This document shows, piece after piece, positions 48,972 to 57,745 of a stretch of DNA of 64,000 nt. The DNA lies in the NCBI RefSeq assembly GCF_001952855.1, contig NZ_LPNO01000054.1, positions 1 to 64,000 on the forward strand, written 5' to 3'. Within the stretch, counting starts at the first letter, position 1, and each line of letters begins with the position of its first letter. A model generated the notes under the pieces. It ran no database searches and had not been told where the DNA came from. It worked only from the letters and a program-made list of their open reading frames with translations. Source of the stretch: Pseudomonas sp. ATCC PTA-122608. Lineage in GTDB: Bacteria; Pseudomonadota; Gammaproteobacteria; Pseudomonadales; Pseudomonadaceae. The position numbers and the translations under genes are program-made.

Positions 48972-50318
48972 ATGACTTCCCTGCTAACCGACTGGCGCGA
49001 CCGCCCCACCCACCGCCGCGTGTGGGCCCTCGCCGCGCCGATGATCCTGTCGAACATCTCCGTGCCGCTGGTAGCGCTGGTAGACAGCATGGTCATCGGC
49101 CACCTGCCCCACGCCCATCAACTCGGAGCCGTGGCCGTCGGGGCCAGCCTGTACACCTTCCTCGCCTGGGCCATGGGCTTCCTGCGCATGGGCTCCACCG
49201 GTTTTGCCGCCCAGGCCGCCGGGCGCGGTGACGGCGCGGCGCTGAGGCAGATTCTGTTGCAGGGGCTGCTGCTGGCGCTGGGCCTCGCGATGTTGCTCGG
49301 CAGCATCGGCATTCCCTTAAGCGGTTTGGTGCTGGAGTGGATGCAGCCGTCCCCCGAGCTGAACCAGCTGACCCGCGAATTCTTCCATACCCGCCTCTTC
49401 GGCCTGCCCGCCGCACTGGCCAGCTACGCGCTGGTGGGCTGGTTCCTCGGCACCCAGAACGCCCGCGCACCGCTGGCGATTCTGCTGACCACCAACCTCG
49501 TCAACATCGCCCTCAACCTGTGGTTCGTCCTGGGTCTGGATTGGGGTGTGGTCGGCTCGGCCCGCGCATCGGTGATCGCCGAATGGACCGGCGCCCTGCT
49601 CGGCCTGGCCCTCACCCAAAAAGCCCTGCGCGCCTATCCCGGCCACATCGCCTGGGCGGCACTCAAGCTGTGGCAAAGCTGGCGCCCGCTGCTGGCGGTG
49701 AACCGCGATATCTTCATCCGCAGCCTGGCCCTGCAATCGGTGTTTTTCATGATTACCGTCCAAGGCGCGCGTCTGGGGGATGCCACCGTGGCGGCGAATG
49801 CGCTGCTGCTTAACGGATTACTGCTGACGGCTCATGCCCTGGACGGATTGGCCCACGCCGTGGAGGCGTTATGCGGCCACGCCATCGGCGCCCACGACCG
49901 CCAGGCCTTGCGCCGCTCGCTGGTGGTGGCCTGTGGTTGGTCGCTACTGGCCAGCGTCGGTTTCGCGATCCTGTTCGCCGTGTTCGGCCACTTGTTTATC
50001 GCGATGCAAACCGACATCCCGAGCGTGCGCGAAACCGCCGACATCTACCTGCCCTACCTCGCCGTACTGCCGTTGATTGCCGTGTGGAGCTACCTGCTGG
50101 ACGGCCTGTTTATCGGCGCTACCCGCGCCCGGGAAATGCGCAATGGCATGCTGCTGACGGTGGTGATTGTGCTGCCCTTCGCCTGGGCATTGCAGAGCCT
50201 TGGCAACCACGGCTTGTGGATAACCTTCCTGCTGTTCATGGCCCTGCGCAGCCTCACGCTGTGGGCGATTGCCTGGCGCCTGAACAAGCAGGACCGCTGG
50301 CTCACTGGCCCGGCGTGA
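48972..50318 (+). CDS. MATE-family efflux transporter (DinF-like)
   Basis: 448-residue 12-helix transporter of the MATE family. RVWALAAPMILSNISVPLVA at the N-terminus and LGAVAVGASLYTFLAW match DinF-type members; the second repeat begins around residue 235 (RDIFIRSLALQSVFFMITVQ). It exports cationic drugs or oxidants in exchange for H+ or Na+. The 3' end overlaps the convergent esterase gene by 17 bp. Confidence 0.88.
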   Translation: MTSLLTDWRDRPTHRRVWALAAPMILSNISVPLVALVDSMVIGHLPHAHQLGAVAVGASLYTFLAWAMGFLRMGSTGFAAQAAGRGDGAALRQILLQGLLLALGLAMLLGSIGIPLSGLVLEWMQPSPELNQLTREFFHTRLFGLPAALASYALVGWFLGTQNARAPLAILLTTNLVNIALNLWFVLGLDWGVVGSARASVIAEWTGALLGLALTQKALRAYPGHIAWAALKLWQSWRPLLAVNRDIFIRSLALQSVFFMITVQGARLGDATVAANALLLNGLLLTAHALDGLAHAVEALCGHAIGAHDRQALRRSLVVACGWSLLASVGFAILFAVFGHLFIAMQTDIPSVRETADIYLPYLAVLPLIAVWSYLLDGLFIGATRAREMRNGMLLTVVIVLPFAWALQSLGNHGLWITFLLFMALRSLTLWAIAWRLNKQDRWLTGPA

Positions 50319-51165
50319 AGGTGATAAACGCCGTGACCCGGTCGAGCACTGGCGCCAGCCAGCGCAGTGGCCGGGACATCGACGCCACCAACGTGGCATG
50401 GCTGGTCTTGGCGAAGTAGAACTCCTCCACCGGCACGCCCGCCGCCCGCAGTTTGTTCGCCAAGCCGCCGGTGTTGCGCTTGGGGTTGACCAGGTTGTCG
50501 TCCACCGATGCAATCAACAGGCTCGGCGGTGCGTCATGGCTGACGTGATTGATGGGTTGGGAATCGGGCGGCGAATCCGGGTAAAAGAACACCGGGCGCA
50601 CATCACGGTTTTCAATCGGCAGGAAATCATACGGCCCGGCGAGGCCGATCCAGCCCTTGAGCATGGACGGCGACAGGCCCACCGCCGCCAGTAATCGTGG
50701 ATCCAGCGCCAGCATGGCCGCGTTATAAGCGCCGGAGCTGTGGCCCATCAGGTAAAGCTGCTTGGGGTCGGCGCCGTACTCGGCGATGTGTTGATGGGTC
50801 CAGGACACGGCTTTTGCACCATCCTGCAAAAACGCCGGGTAGCGCACTTGGGGATAAAGCCGGTAATCGGCAATCACCACCACGATTCCACGCGAAGCCA
50901 GGGCCTCGCCTACAAAACCGTAGTCATCCTTTGAGCCGCTGTTCCAGCTGCCGCCATAGAAAAACACCACGACGGGCGCGTTGGGCAAGGCGGTGACGGG
51001 ACGGTAGATATCGAGTTTCTGGCGGGGGTCGTCGCCGTAGGCGATGGAGGAGGTTTTGGTGAAGGTGCTGGTGGGGGTGAGTGCGTTGAGCACTTTGATG
51101 GGCGAACAAGCCGCAAGAAGCGCGGCTATGGCCAGGGTGAGCGCTTGCAAGAGCTTTCTCGACAT
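50302..51165 (-). CDS. Alpha/beta-hydrolase lipoprotein (esterase/lipase type)
   Basis: 287-residue predicted lipoprotein, lipobox LLAAC (Cys20). Alpha/beta-hydrolase fold of the BD-FAE/carboxylesterase group: oxyanion segment VVFFYGGSWNSGSKDD, nucleophile GHSSGAYNA (Ser near residue 144), probable acid SVDDNLVNP and catalytic His in KTSHATLV. The oxyanion His-Gly-Gly of many relatives is Tyr-Gly-Gly here. Likely an envelope-anchored esterase; substrate unknown. Confidence 0.82.
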   Translation of the reverse strand: MSRKLLQALTLAIAALLAACSPIKVLNALTPTSTFTKTSSIAYGDDPRQKLDIYRPVTALPNAPVVVFFYGGSWNSGSKDDYGFVGEALASRGIVVVIADYRLYPQVRYPAFLQDGAKAVSWTHQHIAEYGADPKQLYLMGHSSGAYNAAMLALDPRLLAAVGLSPSMLKGWIGLAGPYDFLPIENRDVRPVFFYPDSPPDSQPINHVSHDAPPSLLIASVDDNLVNPKRNTGGLANKLRAAGVPVEEFYFAKTSHATLVASMSRPLRWLAPVLDRVTAFITFTPGQ

Positions 51166-51208
51166 TATTCAGGCCCTATAAAAACTGCAGGACTTGCGGC
51201 GATCCAAA

Positions 51209-51298
51209 TGTGGGAGCGGGCTTGCTCGCGAAGGCGGCGTGTCAGTCAATACATGGGCAAACTGATACACCGCCTTCGCGAGCAAGCCCGCTCCCACA
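51209..51298. repeat. REPIN, GTGGGAGCGGG type
   Basis: Inverted TGTGGGAGCGGGCTTGCTCG pair, 90 bp overall, between speA (3' end) and the esterase gene (5' end). Confidence 0.9.
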
Positions 51299-51346
51299 CT
51301 GGATCTCTGTCACTTTGAGATCTTTGTCAGCCTGGGAGCGGTGTAC

Positions 51347-53260
51347 TTACGAGGACAGGTACGACGAACGAGTCAGGCCCAATCGCAACGCATCCAGGAA
51401 CTGAGTCCGCTCCGCCGCCGTGATCTTCGCGCTGGCGCACTTGTCACGGTAGTGAGTCATCAACTCTTCCGGCGACAAGTGCACGTAGCGCAGCATGTCT
51501 TCGATGGTGTCGTGGGTCTCGATCCCGGCGCTGTACACCGAACCGTCTTCACGCTGGTAGATGTTCACCGAGTCGGTGTCACCGAACAGGTTGTGCATGT
51601 CGCCCAAAATTTCCTGGTAGGCACCCACCAGGAAGATGCCCAGCAAGTAATCTTCACCCTCGTTCACCGCGTGCACCGGCAGGCTGGTCTCGATGCTTTG
51701 CTCATCCACGTACTGCTTGATCTTGCCGTCGGAGTCGCAGGTCAGGTCTTGCAGCACGGCACGGCGCAGCGGCTCTTCGTCGAGGCGATGCAGCGGCAGG
51801 ATCGGCAGTACCTGGCCGATGGCCCAGGTGTCCGGCAGGCTCTGGAATACCGAGAAGTTGCAGATGTACTTGTCGGCCAGCTTGTCGTTGAGTTCGTCCA
51901 GCACCTGGCGATGGGAGCGCTGGCGCGCCTTCAACGAGTTGTGCAGGCGGCGGCACACGGCGAAGTAGCACTGCTCGGCCAGGGCCTTTTCGGCGAGGGT
52001 CATTTTGCCGTCAGCGTACTGGGTGGCCACATCGCTCATGTAGTGCGTGGCGCGCCAGTAGGTTTCGGTGACCATTTCAATGTCGGTCGGGCCCAGCAGG
52101 TCCACCAGCCATTGCACGGTTTCCGGCAGGCTTTCCTTGTTTTCGATCACCGGCACGTCGTCGTTGTGTTTCTCGACGTCGGTCACTTGCACCACCAGCA
52201 TGGCGTGGTGGGCGGTCAGGGAACGGCCGCTCTCGGAGAAGATGTTCGGGTGCGGCAGGCTCTGCGCGTCGCAGAATTCCTTGAGCATGCCCACGACCAC
52301 GCCGGCGTAGTCGTCCATGTCGTAGTTGATGGAACTGGCGTTACGCGAGTGGGTACCGTCGTAGTCCACACCCAGGCCGCCGCCCACGTCGATGTGGTCC
52401 ACCGGCAGGCCGAGGTTGCGCAGTTCGCCGTAGTAACGAATGGCTTCCTTGAACCCGTGCTGGTAGTCGGCCAGGTTGGCGATCTGCGAACCCATGTGGA
52501 AGTGCAGTAGGCGGATGCCCTGGTCCAGGCCCGCCGCGCGGAAGCGCTCGACCACAGACAACAGTTGCGCCGCCGACAAACCGAATTTGGATTTCTCGCC
52601 GCCGGTGTCCGCCCACTTGCTCGACGCCAGGGACGACAGGCGAACTCGCAGGCCCACCTGTGGCTTGACCTTGAGGTTGGCGGCTTCTTCGATCACCAGG
52701 CCGACTTCGGATTCTTTCTCGATCACGATAAATACGTTGTGGCCAAGCTTCTGGCCCATCAGCGCAAGGCGGATGAACTCACGGTCTTTGTAACCGTTGC
52801 AGACGATGGTGCCGCCTTTCGGCGCCAGGGCAAGCACGGCCAGCAGCTCCGGCTTGGAGCCGGCTTCCAGGCCAATGGACACATCCTGGGTGGCAATGAT
52901 GTTCTCGATCACCGCTTCCTGCTGGTTCACCTTGATCGGGTACAGCGCGGTGTATTTGCTCTGGTATTCCAGGCGCTCGATATTCGCGTCGAAGGCACCG
53001 GTCAGTTGGCGCACGCGGTCTTGCAGGATGTCGGGGAAGCGCACCAGCAACGGCAGGGACAGGCCGCTTTTACGCAGCTGGTCTACTTGCTCGTACAGGT
53101 CGACAGGCGTGCTGTTCGGACCGTTCGGACGGACTTCAACGCGACCGGCATCATTGATCGCGAAATACCCGGCCCCCCAATGGCGAATCCCGTAAACACT
53201 GCGGCTGTCCGCAACTGTCCATTGGCTGCCATCGTCTTTGCGTGTGCGTCGTACGGACAT
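51347..53260 (-). CDS. speA: Biosynthetic arginine decarboxylase
   Basis: 637-residue PLP enzyme of the alanine-racemase fold, decarboxylating L-arginine to agmatine for putrescine synthesis. The PLP lysine is in ALYPIKVNQQ near residue 110, followed by GLEAGSKPELLA, FHMGSQI, the VDHIDVGGGLGVDYDGT loop and ESGRSLTAHHA. Length and order match SpeA. The start at 53260 has GGGGA 6 nt upstream. In P. aeruginosa speA heads the same gene neighbourhood (PA4839 onward). Confidence 0.95.
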   Translation of the reverse strand: MSVRRTRKDDGSQWTVADSRSVYGIRHWGAGYFAINDAGRVEVRPNGPNSTPVDLYEQVDQLRKSGLSLPLLVRFPDILQDRVRQLTGAFDANIERLEYQSKYTALYPIKVNQQEAVIENIIATQDVSIGLEAGSKPELLAVLALAPKGGTIVCNGYKDREFIRLALMGQKLGHNVFIVIEKESEVGLVIEEAANLKVKPQVGLRVRLSSLASSKWADTGGEKSKFGLSAAQLLSVVERFRAAGLDQGIRLLHFHMGSQIANLADYQHGFKEAIRYYGELRNLGLPVDHIDVGGGLGVDYDGTHSRNASSINYDMDDYAGVVVGMLKEFCDAQSLPHPNIFSESGRSLTAHHAMLVVQVTDVEKHNDDVPVIENKESLPETVQWLVDLLGPTDIEMVTETYWRATHYMSDVATQYADGKMTLAEKALAEQCYFAVCRRLHNSLKARQRSHRQVLDELNDKLADKYICNFSVFQSLPDTWAIGQVLPILPLHRLDEEPLRRAVLQDLTCDSDGKIKQYVDEQSIETSLPVHAVNEGEDYLLGIFLVGAYQEILGDMHNLFGDTDSVNIYQREDGSVYSAGIETHDTIEDMLRYVHLSPEELMTHYRDKCASAKITAAERTQFLDALRLGLTRSSYLSS

Positions 53261-53400
53261 CGAAGTCCCCTATAAATGAAGTCGAAGTGCACCGGCCTGA
53301 TCAGAGGCTGGCGCAGTCTAAAGAATGAAAATGACGATTTGCCTGTGAGAGGGGTAGACCCCACTTGCAGGACAGAGTTTAGACACCGGTCAGGAACAGG

Positions 53401-53468
53401 CTCTGTGAAAACCATGGAGACGACAGTTTGCGTTCAGCAAGCGGGTCATCGGGGTGGTTTTCACAGAG
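53401..53468. repeat. 14-bp perfect inverted repeat with 40-nt loop
   Basis: CTCTGTGAAAACCA (53401-53414) and TGGTTTTCACAGAG (53455-53468) are perfect complements. It ends 4 bp beyond the SUI1 gene stop and is absent elsewhere in the window. It may be a transcript hairpin or the terminal repeats of a very short mobile remnant; no target duplication is obvious. Confidence 0.55.
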
Positions 53469-53472
53469 GCTG

Positions 53473-53844
53473 CTAACCGCCGGATTTCTTCGCCTTGTAA
53501 CCCAGCTTGATCAGCTCGGCCAACAGCAACTCGACGTGGTCGCCCTGAATCTCGATGATGCCGTCTTTCAAGGCGCCACCGGTGCCACAGCGCTTTTTCA
53601 GCGTCGTGGCCAACTCCTTCAGAGCTTCTTCGGCCAGGGGCACGCCGGTGATGGTGGTCACCGTCTTGCCGCCACGGCCCTTGCTCTCGCGACGGACGCG
53701 GGCAATACCATCGCCTTCGGGAATCAGGGTTGTTTTGCAGGTACACGCGTCCACGGGCTGGCGACAGTCCGGGCAGTGTCGACCTGCGTCGGTGGAAAAT
53801 ACCAGGCCACCAAGGGCAGCGAAGGATGCGGCTTTTTTGGCCAC
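53473..53844 (-). CDS. yciH: SUI1/YciH-type translation initiation factor homologue
   Basis: 123-residue eIF1/SUI1-family protein. The N-terminal part has CPDCRQPVDACTC, a four-cysteine zinc-ribbon-like cluster. The SUI1 domain follows with GRGGKTVTTITGVPLAEEAL, KKRCGTGGALKDG and IEIQGDH. Bacterial YciH influences initiation fidelity in vitro. The GTG at 53844 is chosen as start (GAGG 7 nt upstream); TTG at 53850 is the alternative. Same order as PA4840 in P. aeruginosa, downstream of speA. Confidence 0.85.
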   Translation of the reverse strand: MAKKAASFAALGGLVFSTDAGRHCPDCRQPVDACTCKTTLIPEGDGIARVRRESKGRGGKTVTTITGVPLAEEALKELATTLKKRCGTGGALKDGIIEIQGDHVELLLAELIKLGYKAKKSGG

Positions 53845-53946
53845 CGGCAATCCTCTTGGGAGGACAAAGACTGATCGATGGGATCATCGACCGCGAAGCC
53901 CCACTCAGGCAGGGGCAGCGCTACTGAGCCGCAGATATTCAAACCA

Positions 53947-54048
53947 CTGTAGGAGCGAGCTTGCTCGCGAAGGTCGTCAACGATTACGCGGGCATTCAGA
54001 CAGCACGCGTCGTGCTTACGTTTTTCGCGAGCAAGCTCGCTCCTACAG
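53947..54048. repeat. REPIN, GTAGGAGCGAGC type
   Basis: Inverted CTGTAGGAGCGAGCTTGCTC pair, 102 bp overall, in the 297-bp space between the NUDIX and SUI1 genes. The rest of that gap (53845-53946, 54049-54141) shows nothing recognisable. Confidence 0.9.
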
Positions 54049-54141
54049 GGTGGAACAACAGCGGTTCAGCCTGAAAAGTCGCGCAGTGTAACGGCAAAAA
54101 GGCCCCTTGCTAAGAGCCAAATGGCGCCAATTTATGCAACT

Positions 54142-54681
54142 TTAGCGACGCAGGGCCAAATAACGACGTAGCCCTTCCTGTGCATCCGGGCAATAGGGCT
54201 TTTGTTCGGCCTCTTGCAACACCGTCGCCAGTGGCAGAAAGCGCGCTTCCATGACTTCTTCCGGCTGGATCCGCAACGGCCCGTCCCACACGGCCGAGAA
54301 CGAGGTGCACCAGAGCCGGCTGTCGCCGTCTTCGAAGTAGAAGTGGTCGTGCGGGGTCAATTCGACGCCGCTTACTCCCAATTCCTCTTCCAGCTCCCGA
54401 GCCGCCGACTCGGCGTAGGACTCGTGGGCCGCCACCATGCCGCCCGCCGCCGTGTCCCAGAACCCCGGGTACATGGCTTTGCTCAGGGTGCGCCGGTGCA
54501 CACACAGCTCACCGGCAGAGTTGAACAGGAAGATAAAGGTGCAGCGCCCGATCAGCCCGCGCTGGCGCAGGTCGGAACGCACCAGGCTGCCGAGCAGGTT
54601 GTCCTGCTCGTCGACCCAGGCAATCAGTTCGGCGTCGGAGGCCGCGCGGTGCGCAGCCTCCCGGGTGGAAGCGTCCATCAT
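54142..54681 (-). CDS. NUDIX hydrolase, YfcD-like
   Basis: 179-residue NUDIX protein. The Nudix box is GGMVAAHESYAESAARELEEELG (Gly-x5-Glu-x7-Arg-Glu-x-x-Glu-Glu-x-Gly, residues about 80-102). The LIAWVDEQDNLLGSLVRSDL start and CVHRRTLSKAMYPGFWDTAAGG are typical of the YfcD/IPP-isomerase-like branch. Substrate not known, probably a nucleoside diphosphate derivative. The start ATG (54681 or 54678) overlaps the DUF2333 stop, indicating coupling. Confidence 0.85.
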   Translation of the reverse strand: MMDASTREAAHRAASDAELIAWVDEQDNLLGSLVRSDLRQRGLIGRCTFIFLFNSAGELCVHRRTLSKAMYPGFWDTAAGGMVAAHESYAESAARELEEELGVSGVELTPHDHFYFEDGDSRLWCTSFSAVWDGPLRIQPEEVMEARFLPLATVLQEAEQKPYCPDAQEGLRRYLALRR

Positions 54682-55748
54682 CAACCTTGGTTAAGCAGCT
54701 GACGCAAGTCGATCACTGCAGCGTTGGCCCGGGAAATGTAGTTGGCCATGACCAGCGAATGGTTGGCGAGGACGCCAAAGCCACTGCCGTTGAGAATCAT
54801 CGGGCTCCATACCGGCTCCTGCGAGGCTTCCAGCTCACGAATGATCTGGCGCACGCTGACGGTGGCGTTCTTCTTGGCCAGCACGTCGGCGAAGTCGACT
54901 TCGATGGCACGCAGCAGGTGGGACAAGGCCCAGGCCTGGCCGCGGGCTTCGTAGAACACGTTGTCGATCTGCATCCATGGGGTTTCCACCACTTCTTCGT
55001 CGACCTGCGGCACTTCACCCGGCGCCAGCGCTTCGGTTTTCAGCGCGGTGTTGAGCTTGACCCGGCCCACGCTGGCCGACAGCCGTTGCGACAGCGAACC
55101 CAAACGGGTCGCCACATCACCCAGCCAGTTGTTCAGGTTGTCGGCACGCGCATAGAACAGCGCGCCGCGCTGATTCGGGTCGGACAAACGCGCTTCGTAG
55201 CGGCTCAGGGAATTGATGCCTTCCTGGTATTCCGACTCGCTGGACGGCAGCACCCAGCTCTTGTTGTCGAAGTTGAAACGCGGTTCGGCCTTGGCCAGGT
55301 CCGCGTCTTCCGCCGACTGCGACTGGGAACGGGCGAAGTCTTTGCGCAAGGCACGGGTCAGGTCACGCACCTGCACCAGCACGCCGTATTCCCAGCTCGG
55401 CATGTTGTCCATCCACAGGCCCGGCGGGAAACGGTCGTTGGAAATGTAGCCACCCGGCTTATTCAGCAAAGTGCCCACCACGGTCTTGAGGGTTTCGACG
55501 GTGGTGAAGCCCACCACCATCTGCTTGCCTTCCTTCTCGGCGGCAATCTGCGCGTTCTGCTGAACCGGGAACAATGCAGGCTCTTCGCTCCAGTACCACC
55601 CCAGGGCACCGGTGACCAACAGATACAACGCAACCAGCGAGAGCAACGCACGGCTCATCAGCATGTTACGGAAATAGCTGCGGGGGGCCGACTTGGTTTC
55701 AGGGGCCGGGCCCTTTGCACTGCCTGCGCGGTTTTTCCAGTCCAGCAT
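54681..55748 (-). CDS. DUF2333 membrane-anchored protein
   Basis: 355-residue protein with one membrane helix (MSRALLSLVALYLLVTGALGW, residues about 31-51) and a large, largely helical periplasmic domain containing NKPGGYISNDRFPPGLWMDN, WEYGVLVQVRDLTRALRKDF and NNWLGDVATRLGSL. This matches the DUF2333 family (PA4842 in P. aeruginosa), function unknown. Its stop overlaps the NUDIX start. Divergent from gcbA. Confidence 0.85.
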   Translation of the reverse strand: MLDWKNRAGSAKGPAPETKSAPRSYFRNMLMSRALLSLVALYLLVTGALGWYWSEEPALFPVQQNAQIAAEKEGKQMVVGFTTVETLKTVVGTLLNKPGGYISNDRFPPGLWMDNMPSWEYGVLVQVRDLTRALRKDFARSQSQSAEDADLAKAEPRFNFDNKSWVLPSSESEYQEGINSLSRYEARLSDPNQRGALFYARADNLNNWLGDVATRLGSLSQRLSASVGRVKLNTALKTEALAPGEVPQVDEEVVETPWMQIDNVFYEARGQAWALSHLLRAIEVDFADVLAKKNATVSVRQIIRELEASQEPVWSPMILNGSGFGVLANHSLVMANYISRANAAVIDLRQLLNQG

Positions 55749-56022
55749 GGCGATATCCTTTCAATCACTTGAGTTCAATAGCTACGACCACAACCCTACC
55801 CCATCGTGCCGAGCCGTGCGGCGCTTTTAGTCAGGGTGGCGCTTGTGCGCGGCTCGACTATAAAGGATGCACGCTGTTTACGCCCGCGCGACTGCAGGGT
55901 CGGTAAATGAATATCCAAGACCTCGCAGTTAATTGACGTATGACACTCGTGCAACGGAAAAGAGGTGCTAGCATAGAGCCATCAGTTCGACCTCAGCATG
56001 CAGCCTAACTAGTAGTCAGGAT

Positions 56023-57693
56023 ATGACCGAGCCAGAAGACCCCAGCCGTGAGCGTCTCAAGCACCATTTTGCCCAGCGTGTAATTCATCAGGCACGTCAA
56101 ATTCTTGAGATCTGGCAGCGCCTGCAACGCAGCGAATGGTCGACCGCCGACTTGACCGAACTCGGCGAGGCCAACCTGCGCCTGCTGCGTTTTGCCGAAC
56201 GCTTCGAGCAGCCGGAACATGGCCAGTTGGCACACCAGATCGGCGCTTCACTCAAGGCGGTGGACGATAACCGCGGCCGCCTGAGCAGCCATCTGATCAC
56301 CGAACTCAACCGTCTGATGCAGCGCCTGTCGCGCACTGGCCTGCGCCAGGGCGATCAGTTGGAGCAAACCCTCCTGCCACCGATGCGCAAGCCGATCTAC
56401 GTGATGCTCGCCGATCACGATCGCGCCGAGCGCCTGGCCAAGCAGTTGGAATTTTTCGGCTTGAGCGCGCAGTCCCTCGACAGCGTTGCAGCATTTCGCT
56501 CATCGATGGCCGAGCGCTTGCCGGCAGCCATCGTGATGGATGTGGATTTCTGCGGCACCGGCCTGGGCCTGAAGCTTGCGGCCGAAGCCCAGGAAGGCCT
56601 GGAGCAAAAACTGCCGCTGCTGTTTTTCAGCCTGCACGAAACCGATACACCCACTCGCCTGGCCGCCGTGCGCGCCGGCGGCCAGGAGTTCCTCACCGGA
56701 ACCCTGGAGGCCTCGAGCCTGCTGGAAAAAATCGAAGTGCTGACCTGCGTCGCCCAGTACGAACCTTATAAAGTGCTGATCATCGACGACTCGCGGGCCC
56801 AGGCGATGCACACCGAGCGCCTGCTCAACAGCGCCGGCATCGTCACCCGCACGCTGATCGAACCGATCCAGGCCATGGCCGAGCTGGCGGATTTCCAGCC
56901 GGACCTGATCATCCTCGACATGTATATGCCGGCCTGCACCGGTACCGAACTGGCCAAGGTGATCCGCCACAACGACCGCTACGTCAGCGTGCCGATCATC
57001 TACCTCTCGGCCGAAGACGACCTGGACAAGCAACTGGACGCCATGAGCGAAGGCGGCGACGACTTCCTCACCAAGCCGATCAAGCCCCGACACCTGATCA
57101 CCACCGTGCGCAACCGTGCGGCGCGGGCGCGCAACCTCAAGGCGCGGATGGTGCGCGACAGCCTCACCGGGCTGTACAACCACACCCACATCCTGCAATT
57201 GCTCGAAGACTGCAGCTTCCGTGCGCGGCGCGAGAGCAAACCGCTGAGCTTTGCGATGCTCGACATCGACCACTTCAAGCGGGTCAACGACAGCCACGGG
57301 CACCCCATGGGCGACCGGGTAATCAAGAGCCTCGCGCTGTTTCTCAAGCAGCGCCTGCGCAAGACCGACTATATAGGCCGTTACGGCGGTGAAGAATTTG
57401 CCATCGTGATGCCCGACACCGATCTCGACTCGGCCTGCAAAGTGCTCGACGAAATCCGTGGGCGCTTTGCCGAGATTCACTACCCCGCCCAGCCGCAGGA
57501 TTTGTGGTGCACCTTCAGCGCCGGCGTGGTGGAGCTGTGTGATGGCTCCGACAGCCTGATGATGGCAGCCCAGGCCGACGAGGCGCTGTACCGCGCCAAG
57601 GATGCAGGGCGTAACCGGGTGATGTCGGCGCGCGCATCAAAGCAAAGTGCCACCTTTTCACCAGAATCCACCGAATCCGTCATAACTCTGTAA
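56023..57693 (+). CDS. gcbA: Diguanylate cyclase with two receiver domains, GcbA-type
   Basis: 556-residue cyclic-di-GMP synthase. A helical N-terminus (1-120) is followed by a degenerate receiver (about 125-240; Asp retained in VMDVDF, but the Lys-Pro region is TGTLE) and an intact receiver (about 250-370; LIIDDSRAQ, ILDMYMPACTG, TKPIKP). The GGDEF domain (about 385-540) has an active GGEEF at 455-459 and an I-site RKTD five residues before it, so product inhibition is expected. GcbA/AdcA (PA4843) promotes initial attachment and controls dispersal. Gene order with DUF2333 and ctpL is conserved. Confidence 0.9.
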   Translation: MTEPEDPSRERLKHHFAQRVIHQARQILEIWQRLQRSEWSTADLTELGEANLRLLRFAERFEQPEHGQLAHQIGASLKAVDDNRGRLSSHLITELNRLMQRLSRTGLRQGDQLEQTLLPPMRKPIYVMLADHDRAERLAKQLEFFGLSAQSLDSVAAFRSSMAERLPAAIVMDVDFCGTGLGLKLAAEAQEGLEQKLPLLFFSLHETDTPTRLAAVRAGGQEFLTGTLEASSLLEKIEVLTCVAQYEPYKVLIIDDSRAQAMHTERLLNSAGIVTRTLIEPIQAMAELADFQPDLIILDMYMPACTGTELAKVIRHNDRYVSVPIIYLSAEDDLDKQLDAMSEGGDDFLTKPIKPRHLITTVRNRAARARNLKARMVRDSLTGLYNHTHILQLLEDCSFRARRESKPLSFAMLDIDHFKRVNDSHGHPMGDRVIKSLALFLKQRLRKTDYIGRYGGEEFAIVMPDTDLDSACKVLDEIRGRFAEIHYPAQPQDLWCTFSAGVVELCDGSDSLMMAAQADEALYRAKDAGRNRVMSARASKQSATFSPESTESVITL

Positions 57694-57745
57694 TGGAAAC
57701 GCAATAACTTCAGGCACTTACTTCTGTTGTCGGTTGAAACCACGC

